A stretch of DNA of 64,000 bases. It comes from Arcticibacter eurypsychrophilus (GTDB taxonomy: Bacteria; Bacteroidota; Bacteroidia; Sphingobacteriales; Sphingobacteriaceae). This document shows, one piece after another, positions 54,973 to 62,782 of this stretch. Made by a program: the position numbers and the translations under genes. Within the stretch, counting starts at the first letter, position 1, and the number at the start of each line of letters is the position of its first letter. The notes below the pieces were generated by a model that was not told the origin of the DNA, made no database searches, and saw only the letters and a list, made by a program, of their open reading frames with translations. The DNA is taken from positions 62,001-126,000 of the forward strand of contig NZ_MDFN01000015.1 of NCBI RefSeq assembly GCF_001730525.1, given 5' to 3'.

Positions 54973-56352
54973 ATGAAAATTAGTTTACTTACAATCGCAA
55001 AAAATACCGCATATGCTCTGTTGATTATGAGCCCGGCATTAGTGAATGCTCAGTCATCCAGAGATTGGACAAACATGAGAGGTTATGATCAAAGTGGCAT
55101 CAATGTATTTGAAACACCTAAAGATACAGCAACAACATTTGATGGTCTTGACGTACGTTTCGGCGCAGGATTTACTCAATCATTCCAGAATTTAAAGCAT
55201 GAAAATAGCTTGAACAATCTGTATAAAATGAGCCCCGGTTTTAATACCGCCAATGCCAACTTATTTATGGATGTACAATTAGCTGATGGTATCCGTTTAA
55301 ACTTAACCAGTTACCTTTCTTCTCGTCACCATAATGAAACATGGGTAAAAGGTGGTTTTATCCAATTTGATAAACTTCCGTTCAAAGGACAGATCTGGGA
55401 AGATATCATGAAGTTTACAACAATCAAAATTGGTCACACTGAAATTAACTACGGTGATCAGCATTTCCGCAGATCAGATGGTGGACAGACTTTATACAAT
55501 CCATTTGTTGAAAACTACATCATGGATGCATTCTCAACTGAAATTGGTGGAGAAGTATACGTAAGACAAGGTGCAGCTTTCGCGATGTTGGGGGTAACTA
55601 ATGGCTTGATCAAGGGAAACATTGATAGTGTTACTATAGGAAAAGATCCGGTAACAGGAGCTATAGACGACAATTTGCGCAAATCACCATCTATATTCGG
55701 AAAGATTGGATTTGACAAACAAGTGGATGAAAATCTTAGGATCCGTGTTGCAGGTTCATTCTACCATAACAGCAGTGCAGGAAACAATGGTAACACCTTA
55801 TATGGTGGTGACCGTACCGGTTCTAATTACTTTATGGTAATGGAGCAAGCAAGCACAACTGTAAATGGAGTAATAACACCTCTAGCTGGCGTTACATATT
55901 CTGCAAATGCATTTTCAGGACGTTACAACCCTGGCTTCACTAAGAAAATTGACGCTTTCCAATTAAACGGATTTGTTAAGACTTATGGTTTGGAAGTTTT
56001 CGGAACATTTGAAGTAGCTAAGGGAAGATCTAAAACTGAAGCAGATAGCCGCAATGCACAACAAATAGCTATTGAAGGTGTATACCGATTTGGAAGCAGC
56101 GAAAATCTATTCGTTGGAGCTCGTTACAATACAGTTAAATCTGATGCGCTTTCAGGAATAGCTGCAAACTCAATCGTAACGAATGATACTAAGATTGATC
56201 GTACATCTTTCTCAGCTGGTTGGTTCTTAACTAAAAACATCCTTTTAAAGGGTGAATATACTACTCAGAAATACAAGGATTTCGCTGCAACTGATTACAG
56301 AAATGGCGGTAAATTCGATGGTTATGTAATCCAGGCTGTTGTTGGATTCTAA
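54973..56352 (+). CDS. Outer-membrane beta-barrel protein, unknown function
   Basis: 459 residues with a signal peptide (about 1-26, ending VNAQ). No domain motif is recognised, but the sequence has alternating hydrophobic/polar strands (for example GIRLNLTSYLSSR, YGLEVFGTFEVAKG, NLFVGARYNTVKS) and ends VIQAVVGF, a typical last barrel strand with terminal Phe. It may be a porin-like channel. It is flanked by two YceI genes, and a strong terminator follows its stop, so it ends a two-gene unit with YceI copy 1. Confidence 0.75.
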   Translation: MKISLLTIAKNTAYALLIMSPALVNAQSSRDWTNMRGYDQSGINVFETPKDTATTFDGLDVRFGAGFTQSFQNLKHENSLNNLYKMSPGFNTANANLFMDVQLADGIRLNLTSYLSSRHHNETWVKGGFIQFDKLPFKGQIWEDIMKFTTIKIGHTEINYGDQHFRRSDGGQTLYNPFVENYIMDAFSTEIGGEVYVRQGAAFAMLGVTNGLIKGNIDSVTIGKDPVTGAIDDNLRKSPSIFGKIGFDKQVDENLRIRVAGSFYHNSSAGNNGNTLYGGDRTGSNYFMVMEQASTTVNGVITPLAGVTYSANAFSGRYNPGFTKKIDAFQLNGFVKTYGLEVFGTFEVAKGRSKTEADSRNAQQIAIEGVYRFGSSENLFVGARYNTVKSDALSGIAANSIVTNDTKIDRTSFSAGWFLTKNILLKGEYTTQKYKDFAATDYRNGGKFDGYVIQAVVGF

Positions 56353-56380
56353 ATTATAATAATCTGTTTTTATTTTCAAG

Positions 56381-56414
56381 GTCAGGCTGAGTCATATTCA
56401 GCCTGACTTTTTAT
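56381..56414 (+). terminator. Intrinsic terminator after the barrel gene
   Basis: GTCAGGCTGA (56381-56390) pairs perfectly with TCAGCCTGAC (56398-56407) around a 7-nt loop, then a T run follows. Confidence 0.9.
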
Positions 56415-56450
56415 TATAATTGCAGGGCATTCAGACAAAAGAGAACCGCT

Positions 56451-57074
56451 ATGAAACGATTGTTTATTTTCTACATCACGCTTTCCTCTCTTTTGCTGTA
56501 TAGTTTTACTGGCTATAAATTAACAGAAAGTCCCCCTGTAAGCACAAAATGGGTTGTATTAAATGGAGGATCGCTTCGGGTGAAAGGAAGCACAAATGTC
56601 AACACCTTCGCATGTGAGATTACAGGATATAGCAGACCCGATACAATCAACGTGTATAGAAAGATTGCAGGAAGAGAGGGGATTCCGTTAAAAGGCAGGT
56701 TAGGATTGAATGTTAAACTATTTGACTGTCACCATGCAATGATGACCGCTGATTTGCGCAAAACATTAAAAGCGAAAGAGTACCCACAATTAAAAATCAG
56801 TTTTGTCAGTCTGGCTAAACTCCCTTCCTTAAGCACACAAGAAAGCAAAATAAAAGGAATTGTTGATATTGAACTTGCTGGTCGGGCCAAAAGGTTCGAT
56901 ATTAATTACACGTTTAAGCTGGACAACCAAGGGAACATCAGGCTACTAGGAGAGCAGGATGTAAACTTCTCTGATTTTGATTTGAAACCGCCCAGAAAGC
57001 TAGGTGGAATGATTCAGACAGGTAATAAATTAAGTGTCGAGTTTCAGCTTACCATGAAGATTTTAAGAAACTAG
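56451..57074 (+). CDS. YceI-family protein (copy 2)
   Basis: 207 residues with a signal-like hydrophobic N-terminus (about 3-20). YceI features are SLRVKGSTNVNTFACEITG, a Cys/His-containing FDCHHAMM loop, LRKTLKAKEYPQLKISF and IVDIELAGRAKRFDINYTF. It is diverged from copy 1, and its Cys residues are not found there. It has its own near-match -7 box (TATAATTG at 56415-56422) right after the terminator. Its stop shares a CTAG with the convergent membrane-protein gene. Confidence 0.85.
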   Translation: MKRLFIFYITLSSLLLYSFTGYKLTESPPVSTKWVVLNGGSLRVKGSTNVNTFACEITGYSRPDTINVYRKIAGREGIPLKGRLGLNVKLFDCHHAMMTADLRKTLKAKEYPQLKISFVSLAKLPSLSTQESKIKGIVDIELAGRAKRFDINYTFKLDNQGNIRLLGEQDVNFSDFDLKPPRKLGGMIQTGNKLSVEFQLTMKILRN

Positions 57075-57478
57075 GGATTAATACGGGACAGAATTACACC
57101 GGCAATTATGGCCTGTACAATTCCATAAAACAACCAGCTGAGCACCATTACTACAGTGATATCCATTGTGCTGAAGGTGATCCACATCACAGGGAGCAAG
57201 GCAACCATTCCATATACGAGTCCAAACTCCACTCCTCTTATAATTGATCCACCCTTAAACAGAGGTTTAAAACGTTCCCAGAACCAGGATAAAGCCATAC
57301 TGATAATAAAGGCGTGCATGTAAAACAATACGTCTCTGCTTCCATCGGAATTAAAGAGGGGATTATTATAATCGACAAAAAGGGCAGGGAAAAACATGAT
57401 GCTCAGAAAAAGTCCACCATAGCTGATCACAAATAATATAACCCCTACGATTAATCCGGATTTAATAACTCTTTTCAT
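57071..57478 (-). CDS. Four-span membrane protein, unknown function
   Basis: 135 residues with four membrane spans by eye (about 8-30, 48-65, 80-103, 108-130). No family is recognised with confidence. The protein is standalone: convergent with YceI copy 2 (4-bp overlap) and divergent from the coiled-coil gene. Codon use and hydrophobic pattern look like a real gene. Confidence 0.75.
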   Translation of the reverse strand: MKRVIKSGLIVGVILFVISYGGLFLSIMFFPALFVDYNNPLFNSDGSRDVLFYMHAFIISMALSWFWERFKPLFKGGSIIRGVEFGLVYGMVALLPVMWITFSTMDITVVMVLSWLFYGIVQAIIAGVILSRINP

Positions 57479-57585
57479 TAGGTTTTAGTTTGTTCTATAT
57501 ATCAGTATCTTAAATGACATCCATCATTTTTATCAAGCAAAATAACCTCAATTTTATATCTGTCGTTAATATAATAATTAATACC

Positions 57586-58056
57586 ATGAAAGCAGAAATA
57601 TTAAAAACACCAATCATCTATGGTTCTGGGGCTACAATCCAAACCCTATATCTTTCTTCAAGGAATTGGCTTTCATACATTGACTTTTTTGAAGATGAGG
57701 TTAAATTTTTAAAGAAACTGTTACTCAAATTCTTTACTGAAGACCTGAATGACGAAAATACAAACAATATTCAAGAAATTAACTGTGCAATCAATACCCT
57801 GGACAGGAAAAAAAATTTGGTGCTTAATAAAATTTTCTGCCATCAGTCACACCTTAAATCTACTATAGAAGAACTGATGAATTTAAAGGAAGATTACCTT
57901 ACTATTCAACATGAGCTCATTCAACAAGATGTAATGGAATTGCAGACTACGCTAGACGGCATCAAAATCGACATATATAAAATCACAGAGCGGCAAATTA
58001 AACAAAGTCGTTGGGAGGGAAACCCTACAGTTAAAAGTACACGCGCTAAGAATTAA
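57586..58056 (+). CDS. Predicted helical/coiled-coil cytoplasmic protein, unknown function
   Basis: 156 residues from ATG 57586. The frame stays open upstream to 57514, but this ATG (MKAEILKTPIIYG) is preferred; the upstream codons are AT-rich filler. Long helices with heptad-like patterning are visible at about 35-135 (SHLKSTIEELMNLKEDYLTIQ). There is no signal peptide, and no family is recognised. It may be a lineage-specific protein. Imperfect 20-bp repeats follow downstream. Confidence 0.65.
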   Translation: MKAEILKTPIIYGSGATIQTLYLSSRNWLSYIDFFEDEVKFLKKLLLKFFTEDLNDENTNNIQEINCAINTLDRKKNLVLNKIFCHQSHLKSTIEELMNLKEDYLTIQHELIQQDVMELQTTLDGIKIDIYKITERQIKQSRWEGNPTVKSTRAKN

Positions 58057-58110
58057 CAATTACCGTTTTTATTCACTGGATTATTTACATCCTTTATTTC
58101 TTGCTTGCTA

Positions 58111-58174
58111 ATTACTTGTATGCTTGGTTGATTACTTGTTTGCTTATAGGCTTAGTTACTGGTATGCTTACTAA
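58111..58174. repeat. Imperfect 20-bp direct repeats
   Basis: Three related units: ATTACTTGTATGCTTGGTTG (58111-58130), ATTACTTGTTTGCTTATAGG (58131-58150) and GTTACTGGTATGCTTACTAA (58155-58174). The last overlaps the 3' end of the lipoprotein gene. Confidence 0.6.
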
Positions 58175-58755
58175 ATGGAAGGAATACTCTTAAGTGTTTT
58201 GTACTCCTTTAAATCCTTAATGACCGTGTATTTGAAATTATAAGGGAACTTACAAGCCTTTTTATCTAGTGGCTTTTTGTAGGTATCAGTAATGGTATAT
58301 AAAGAATCGATCAGTTTAAACTCAGCATTATAATAGCCTATACTATTTTCCATTGCGGCTCCATGCGTACATTCATTATTAAGAAAGTTATTTAAGCGCT
58401 GAAAGGCAAATAATTTACCCTGTTCATCAAAATAGCTTTTATAAGAGATAAACCATTCACTCGTTTCATTATAAGGCATTTCGGAAATAAAGACAATACG
58501 ATCTTCTTTGTCTTTTAAGATGTTAAAAGTGGTTTCAATTTTTTGAGGGTATTTCCTGTCTATCACTGGAACAAGTTGATTTTTGCCCTTCACTTTGACA
58601 AAAACAAGCAATGTACTATCGGTGATCATCAGATCAATATTATTTTTCTTTTTTAAAAGTTCTTTAGATGCGGCATTTTCATTTGATTGTTTAGAATTAG
58701 TACAGGATACTACGATAATGCTGAGGATGGTGAGGAATAGGATGTAGGCTTTCAT
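58171..58755 (-). CDS. Predicted lipoprotein, unknown function
   Basis: 194 residues from ATG 58755 (MKAYILFLTI); an ATG 12 bp upstream is also possible. A lipoprotein signal ends in VVSC followed by TNSKQS. No domain is recognised. The body is polar with paired aromatic residues (EWFISYKSYFDEQGKLFAF) and four or five Cys residues, which suggests an exported protein. It faces the RhlE helicase gene divergently. Confidence 0.75.
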   Translation of the reverse strand: MKAYILFLTILSIIVVSCTNSKQSNENAASKELLKKKNNIDLMITDSTLLVFVKVKGKNQLVPVIDRKYPQKIETTFNILKDKEDRIVFISEMPYNETSEWFISYKSYFDEQGKLFAFQRLNNFLNNECTHGAAMENSIGYYNAEFKLIDSLYTITDTYKKPLDKKACKFPYNFKYTVIKDLKEYKTLKSIPSI

Positions 58756-58881
58756 GTCTTTTTGCATTTAAAGGCATTAAGGTAGCGCTTTATCCGTTAC
58801 ATAAAGTATAATTTTCGTCAAGATTTTGATCTGCGTATGAATTTTAATTTTTAACTTGGCAAATAATAAGAAATAAATATA

Positions 58882-60078
58882 TTGACTTTCAACGATTTTA
58901 ATTTCGAAGAGCCATTGCTTGACGGCATTCTAAGTATGGGCTATAAAGAGCCTACCCCTATTCAGCAACAAACAATACCCTTAATATTAGAAGGAAAAGA
59001 TTTGATTGCCTGTGCACAAACTGGAACCGGTAAAACAGCCTCTTATCTTTTACCAGTATTGAATAGCATATCAAAGACAGATAAGAAATTTACACATACG
59101 CTTATCTTAGCGCCAACACGGGAACTGGCACAGCAAATTGACCAACAGGTTGAGGGTCTGGGTTATTTTACAGGCATTAGTTCAGTGGCCGTATATGGCG
59201 GGGGCGATGGGATTGTTTACGGACAACAACAAAGAGCGCTTAAAGATGGGGTAGATATTATAATAGCGACACCGGGAAGGCTGATTGCGCATTTGAATGC
59301 AGGTACGTTTAAGGCGGAGCATTTAAAATGTTTGATTCTGGATGAAGCGGACAGAATGATGGACATGGGTTTTCTGGATGATATCATGCGGATCATCAGT
59401 TTTTTGCCTGCTCAAAGACAGACAGTTATGTTTTCCGCTACAATGCCTCCAAAGATTCGTAAACTGGCCACTTCTATATTGAATCATCCGGAACAGGTAA
59501 CTATGGCTGTATCAACACCTGCTGCAGGAATTGATCAACAGATCTATAAGGTTACGGATAGCCAGAAAATTCCTTTGATTACCTTGCTGCTTCAAAAGAA
59601 TGAGTATTCGAGTGTATTGATCTTTGCTTCGACTAAAGATAAGGTCAAGGCATTATATAAGTCGTTAAAGGCTATAAAGATTCAGGCTAAGGCTTTTCAT
59701 TCGGATCTGGACCAGTCTGAGCGGGAAGAAATTATGCTCTTGTTTAGGAATCGTAAACTACGTGTATTGATTGGAACGGATGTACTTTCCAGAGGAATTG
59801 ATGTGGAAGGGATTAGTCTGGTACTGAATTTTGACGCACCGATTGATGCGGAAGATTACATACACCGGGTTGGACGTACTGCAAGAGCGGAAACTACCGG
59901 TACGGCAATTACCTTTGTAAACGAGAAAGATCAGCGCAAGCTGCTTAACATAGAAGCATTGATTGGAAGGCCAATTCCTCATATTGCTTTACCAGTGGAA
60001 ATTGGTGAAGAGCCTGTTTTTAAGACCTCAACAGGTAGCACTCCTTTTAAAAGGAAAAAGAAGTTTGTGAAAAGGTAG
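58882..60078 (+). CDS. DEAD-box RNA helicase, RhlE type
   Basis: 398 residues, apparently starting at TTG 58882. The Q motif (PTPIQQQTIP), AQTGTGKT (motif I), PTRELAQQ (Ia), TPGRL, DEAD (IDE ADRMM region: LDEADRMMDMGF), SAT (III), and the C-terminal HRVGRTAR are all present. A short basic tail (FKRKKKFVKR) is typical of the RhlE subgroup. Such helicases remodel RNA in ribosome assembly and decay. No in-frame ATG fits upstream; TTG is used because the Q-motif spacing requires this start. Confidence 0.93.
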   Translation: MTFNDFNFEEPLLDGILSMGYKEPTPIQQQTIPLILEGKDLIACAQTGTGKTASYLLPVLNSISKTDKKFTHTLILAPTRELAQQIDQQVEGLGYFTGISSVAVYGGGDGIVYGQQQRALKDGVDIIIATPGRLIAHLNAGTFKAEHLKCLILDEADRMMDMGFLDDIMRIISFLPAQRQTVMFSATMPPKIRKLATSILNHPEQVTMAVSTPAAGIDQQIYKVTDSQKIPLITLLLQKNEYSSVLIFASTKDKVKALYKSLKAIKIQAKAFHSDLDQSEREEIMLLFRNRKLRVLIGTDVLSRGIDVEGISLVLNFDAPIDAEDYIHRVGRTARAETTGTAITFVNEKDQRKLLNIEALIGRPIPHIALPVEIGEEPVFKTSTGSTPFKRKKKFVKR

Positions 60079-60417
60079 GTAGGGGTTAAGAAATGGGAAG
60101 CTAAGGTTTATTAAGGGATTATAATGACCTTTTTTGTAAATTAAACCTAGCTTATTGTAGATTTTGTCTTCCCATGATTTTCAGGCTCCACGACGGGGAA
60201 TTGCTTAAAAACATGAGCTTCATGCAACCTAATGGTATGTTACTTAAAAACGCTTTTGGTCTTTAATAGCATGTTGACTGCATTAAGAGTTGCAATAGGA
60301 AAATTGGACTTTTTATATAAACCAATAATTATTTATTTCCTAAGTATATACTAATGTTTGTTTTTATTATTTTAGTTTAGAATATACATCATCAACCTAT
60401 ATACTAAACTTAATCCT
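60079..60417. other. 339-bp intergenic region between the RhlE gene and mscL
   Basis: I see no gene, no clear terminator and no exact -7 box. The right half is very AT-rich and presumably holds the mscL promoter. Confidence 0.6.
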
Positions 60418-60831
60418 ATGAGCATTGTAAAAGAATTTAAAGAGTTTGCAGCAAAGGGCAATGTAATTGATCTTGCTGTGGGTGTAATCATCGGTGCTGC
60501 CTTTGGCAAAATAGTAACCTCACTGGTAAGTGATATCATTATGCCACCAATCGGCTACCTGACGGGTGGTATTGACTTTGCAAACAAGGTATTACTTCTT
60601 CAAAAAGCCGATCCGGCTAATTCTGTTGCCGAAGTCTCCATTAAATACGGCCTGTTTTTGAATACACTGATTCAGTTCCTTATTGTCGCTTTCTGTATTT
60701 TTTTAGTTGTAAAAGCCATTAATTCTTTGAAACGTAAAGAAGAAATAGCTCCTACGGTACCTTTTGTTCCAACGAAGGAGGAAGTTTTACTGACTCAGAT
60801 TCGGGATATTTTACAAGAAAAGAAAATCTGA
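60418..60831 (+). CDS. mscL: Large-conductance mechanosensitive channel
   Basis: 137 residues. The N-terminal [40 protein letters not shown] segment, seen as [20 protein letters not shown] and SDIIMPPIG, is the MscL pore helix. The second span is [19 protein letters not shown], and the C-terminal helix has [11 protein letters not shown]. It opens on membrane tension to release solutes after osmotic downshock. The gene is a single unit with long intergenic flanks. Confidence 0.98.
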   Translation: MSIVKEFKEFAAKGNVIDLAVGVIIGAAFGKIVTSLVSDIIMPPIGYLTGGIDFANKVLLLQKADPANSVAEVSIKYGLFLNTLIQFLIVAFCIFLVVKAINSLKRKEEIAPTVPFVPTKEEVLLTQIRDILQEKKI

Positions 60832-61204
60832 TTTCTATTAGTTGCTTGTTTAGAATCCATTATTTTAGGTTTAAAGGAAGAGTTCAGAAAGGGTTCCTCC
60901 TTTTCAACATGGCATCAAGAATAAGGATAAGTTTCTTTATTGACTTGCTTAAAGCCACAGTTGTGGTTTATATTTTCTAAAAATCATATAGAGTCTTGCA
61001 GAGAGAAGGATTAAGCGGAATTTGTTATGTCAAAAGTATACTCAAGATATTTATTGTGAAATAGTTATTAGGTAAGCTATTGAAAAATAACGATGAATAC
61101 TGTCTTTCAGGCGGAAAATGTAAGGGGGAAAAACCGGAGAGGGTTTTGTTAGGAAGCCCTCTCCGGTTTTTTAGGTTCAAGTATTAAATTAGACCTTATT
61201 GAAT
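60832..61204. other. 373-bp intergenic region between mscL and the OsmC gene
   Basis: No gene is seen. It has a small hairpin after mscL (around 60951-60970, AGCCACAGTTGTGG) and the strong two-way terminator at 61129-61171. Confidence 0.6.
61129..61171. terminator. Strong bidirectional terminator
   Basis: A 15-bp stem (61129-61143 with 61157-61171) with core ACCGGAGAGGG / CCCTCTCCGGT, a 13-nt loop, and A/T tracts on both sides. It can end OsmC (minus) and anything read from the mscL side (plus). Confidence 0.9.
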
Positions 61205-61618
61205 TTAGCTAAGTAATTTTGCTTCAGAAGAGATTTCTGTCTTCAACAATTTACTAACAGGACAATTCTGCTCTGCATTTGTAACTAGTTCTTGAAATTT
61301 GTCTTCCTCAATTTTAGGGACTTTAGCCTCAACACTTAAATGAGATTTTGCAATCACACCATTTTCAAAAGTAATTTCACAAATGGTTGTTAATTGATCT
61401 GCTATAAAACCAGCCTCGGTTAATACAGAACTTAACATCATAGTAAAACAGCCTGCATGTGCAGCTGCAATTAGCTCTTCAGGATTGGTTCCAACACCTT
61501 CTGCAAAGCGTGAGTTGTATGAATATTGTGTATGATCAAGAACAGTACTTTGAGTAGTTAAGTTCCCGTTACCTTCTTTGACTGATCCGGTCCAGACAGC
61601 TGTTGCATTTCTTATCAT
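61205..61618 (-). CDS. OsmC-family peroxiredoxin
   Basis: 137 residues. The two redox Cys are in AAHAGCFTMML (about 53-58) and QNCPVSKLLKTE (near 118). OsmC/Ohr proteins reduce organic hydroperoxides. The sequence SYNSRFAEGVGTNPEEL places it in the OsmC subgroup. A strong terminator lies 34 bp after the stop. A distant -7 box candidate (TAATTTTG on the minus strand, 61801-61808) is about 180 bp upstream. Confidence 0.95.
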   Translation of the reverse strand: MIRNATAVWTGSVKEGNGNLTTQSTVLDHTQYSYNSRFAEGVGTNPEELIAAAHAGCFTMMLSSVLTEAGFIADQLTTICEITFENGVIAKSHLSVEAKVPKIEEDKFQELVTNAEQNCPVSKLLKTEISSEAKLLS

Positions 61619-61867
61619 GATATATTAAATTTTGATTCTGAATGTAAACGATTAAGCTAGCACTTAGTTTTTAAGAATAAAATTTAGAAATAATAAGAAG
61701 TTAAAGTATAAATCGTTCGTATCTTAAAGTAACGCAGAAATAATTGATTTCTAGGATTATTAAACTCTCAATAAGTCTATTTGTGCAATTACTTAAATAG
61801 CAAAATTAACAACCGGGAACGTTTTCTTTTACGACAATTACAATAATTAAAAAGATTGATTAATATA

Positions 61868-61899
61868 TTTGCAAGGAACAGATAAACGTATTATATTTG
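61868..61899 (+). promoter_or_regulatory. Consensus -33/-7 promoter of a small RNA
   Basis: TTTG (61868-61871), a 20-bp spacer and TATATTTG (61892-61899) fit the Bacteroidota TTTG-N(19-21)-TAnnTTTG promoter exactly. Predicted start is about 61903-61906. Confidence 0.75.
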
Positions 61900-61905
61900 T
61901 ATCAA

Positions 61906-62056
61906 GCAAAAGGGAATAAAAAACCTGAGCACACTGTAGCGTTTGGAACAGGTTAAAATCTTGAAGGTTCGATTCCTTCTCTAACAGCTCCTTTCAATAA
62001 TTTAGGTTTATAATTGGTTAGTTTGAGCTCTCGCCCATCGAGAGCTTATTTTTTTT
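61906..62056 (+). ncRNA. Candidate small RNA of about 150 nt with a tRNA T-arm-like hairpin
   Basis: It begins behind a complete -33/-7 promoter and ends in a 10-bp terminator. AACCTG (61923-61928) can pair with CAGGTT (61949-61954), and AAACCT with AGGTTT (62003-62008); these two pairings exclude each other. GAAGG-TTCGATT-CCTTC (61963-61979) is a perfect T-arm mimic of 5 bp with a 7-nt T-loop. CTGTAG (61935-61940) may pair with CTAACAG (61981-61987) with one bulge, like an acceptor stem. There is no anticodon arm or CCA end. No protein start fits the length. The RNA family is not recognised. Confidence 0.65.
62024..62056 (+). terminator. Intrinsic terminator of the small RNA
   Basis: GCTCTCG (62027-62033) pairs with CGAGAGC (62039-62045) around a 5-nt loop, extended to 10 bp by flanking pairs, followed by eight Ts. 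Confidence 0.9.
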
Positions 62057-62105
62057 GCCTAAATTTTCGGTTATTTAGGGCGTAATAAAACAAGTCAAAA
62101 CATTG

Positions 62106-62191
62106 AGGGCTAATGCAAGATATTTCTCAAATCAGTTAAATCAAACCTAGACCGGAGTGAGTCTATACAGAAAAAATCAAGATTAAGCCCT
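62106..62191. other. Stem-closed noncoding segment beside the DUF2147 gene
   Basis: AGGGCTAAT (62106-62114) pairs with ATTAAGCCCT (62182-62191) with one bulge and encloses a second hairpin, TAGAC (62149-62153) with GTCTA (62161-62165). It lies between the small RNA's terminator and the stop of the DUF2147 gene. It could be a 3' UTR structure of that gene on the minus strand. Confidence 0.4.
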
Positions 62192-62253
62192 ATTGTTCTC
62201 ACTTATTATATTGTTGTGGACTATTTGAATTTTACGAATACATCGTTTGTTGA

Positions 62254-62688
62254 TTAATTCAATCTGATCATCGTTTCAGTTTTCCCTATTAAGCTAAATC
62301 CTATGAATCCTCTTACATTCAATTCGCCTTCTTCAGATAAAGATATTTTACAATCGTAGGTTTTTCCTGATCTGGGATCATAAATTTCACCTCCTGTCCA
62401 TTCGTGATCCTGATTATAAGTGAAGTTTTTTAATATTTCGATACCTTTCAAGTCCCTGTCCCGTAGAGCCGTTTCCGGATTATTATTATCTTTCCTAACA
62501 TTCCCATTCTTATCAAAAGGATCTTTTAACCAGTATAATTTTCCAAAAAACTGGTTCCCTTTCTTATAGATTTCAATTTTGGCTTCGCCTTTTTGGTCGA
62601 TCCACTTGCCAACAATGGTATCATCATCCAAAGCGAAAATAGGACAGGTAGAAACAAGTAAAAGACAGGAAAGAAGCAAGTATCTCAT
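62254..62688 (-). CDS. DUF2147-family exported protein
   Basis: 144 residues from ATG 62688 (MRYLLLSCLL); an ATG 9 bp upstream is possible. A signal peptide of about 20 residues ends in IFA. The family pattern is IVGKWIDQKGEAKIEIYKKGNQFFGKLYWL and YDPRSGKTYDCKISL, with GFIGFSLIGKTE at the end, read in short pieces. The function is unknown. It stands alone and converges with the small RNA. Confidence 0.85.
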   Translation of the reverse strand: MRYLLLSCLLLVSTCPIFALDDDTIVGKWIDQKGEAKIEIYKKGNQFFGKLYWLKDPFDKNGNVRKDNNNPETALRDRDLKGIEILKNFTYNQDHEWTGGEIYDPRSGKTYDCKISLSEEGELNVRGFIGFSLIGKTETMIRLN

Positions 62689-62782
62689 TATGCACATTTT
62701 GATTGCTTAAGGTAGGGATAAATGTGAAATAACTCAGAACATCTTTAGAAAAACCTATTGGGAAATGTTACAAAGCAACAAA

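Noticed and set aside
61921-61990. A complete tRNA gene
   Set aside because: A T-arm-like hairpin is perfect, but no D-arm, no anticodon arm and no 7-bp acceptor stem can be formed, so it is reported only as part of a small RNA.
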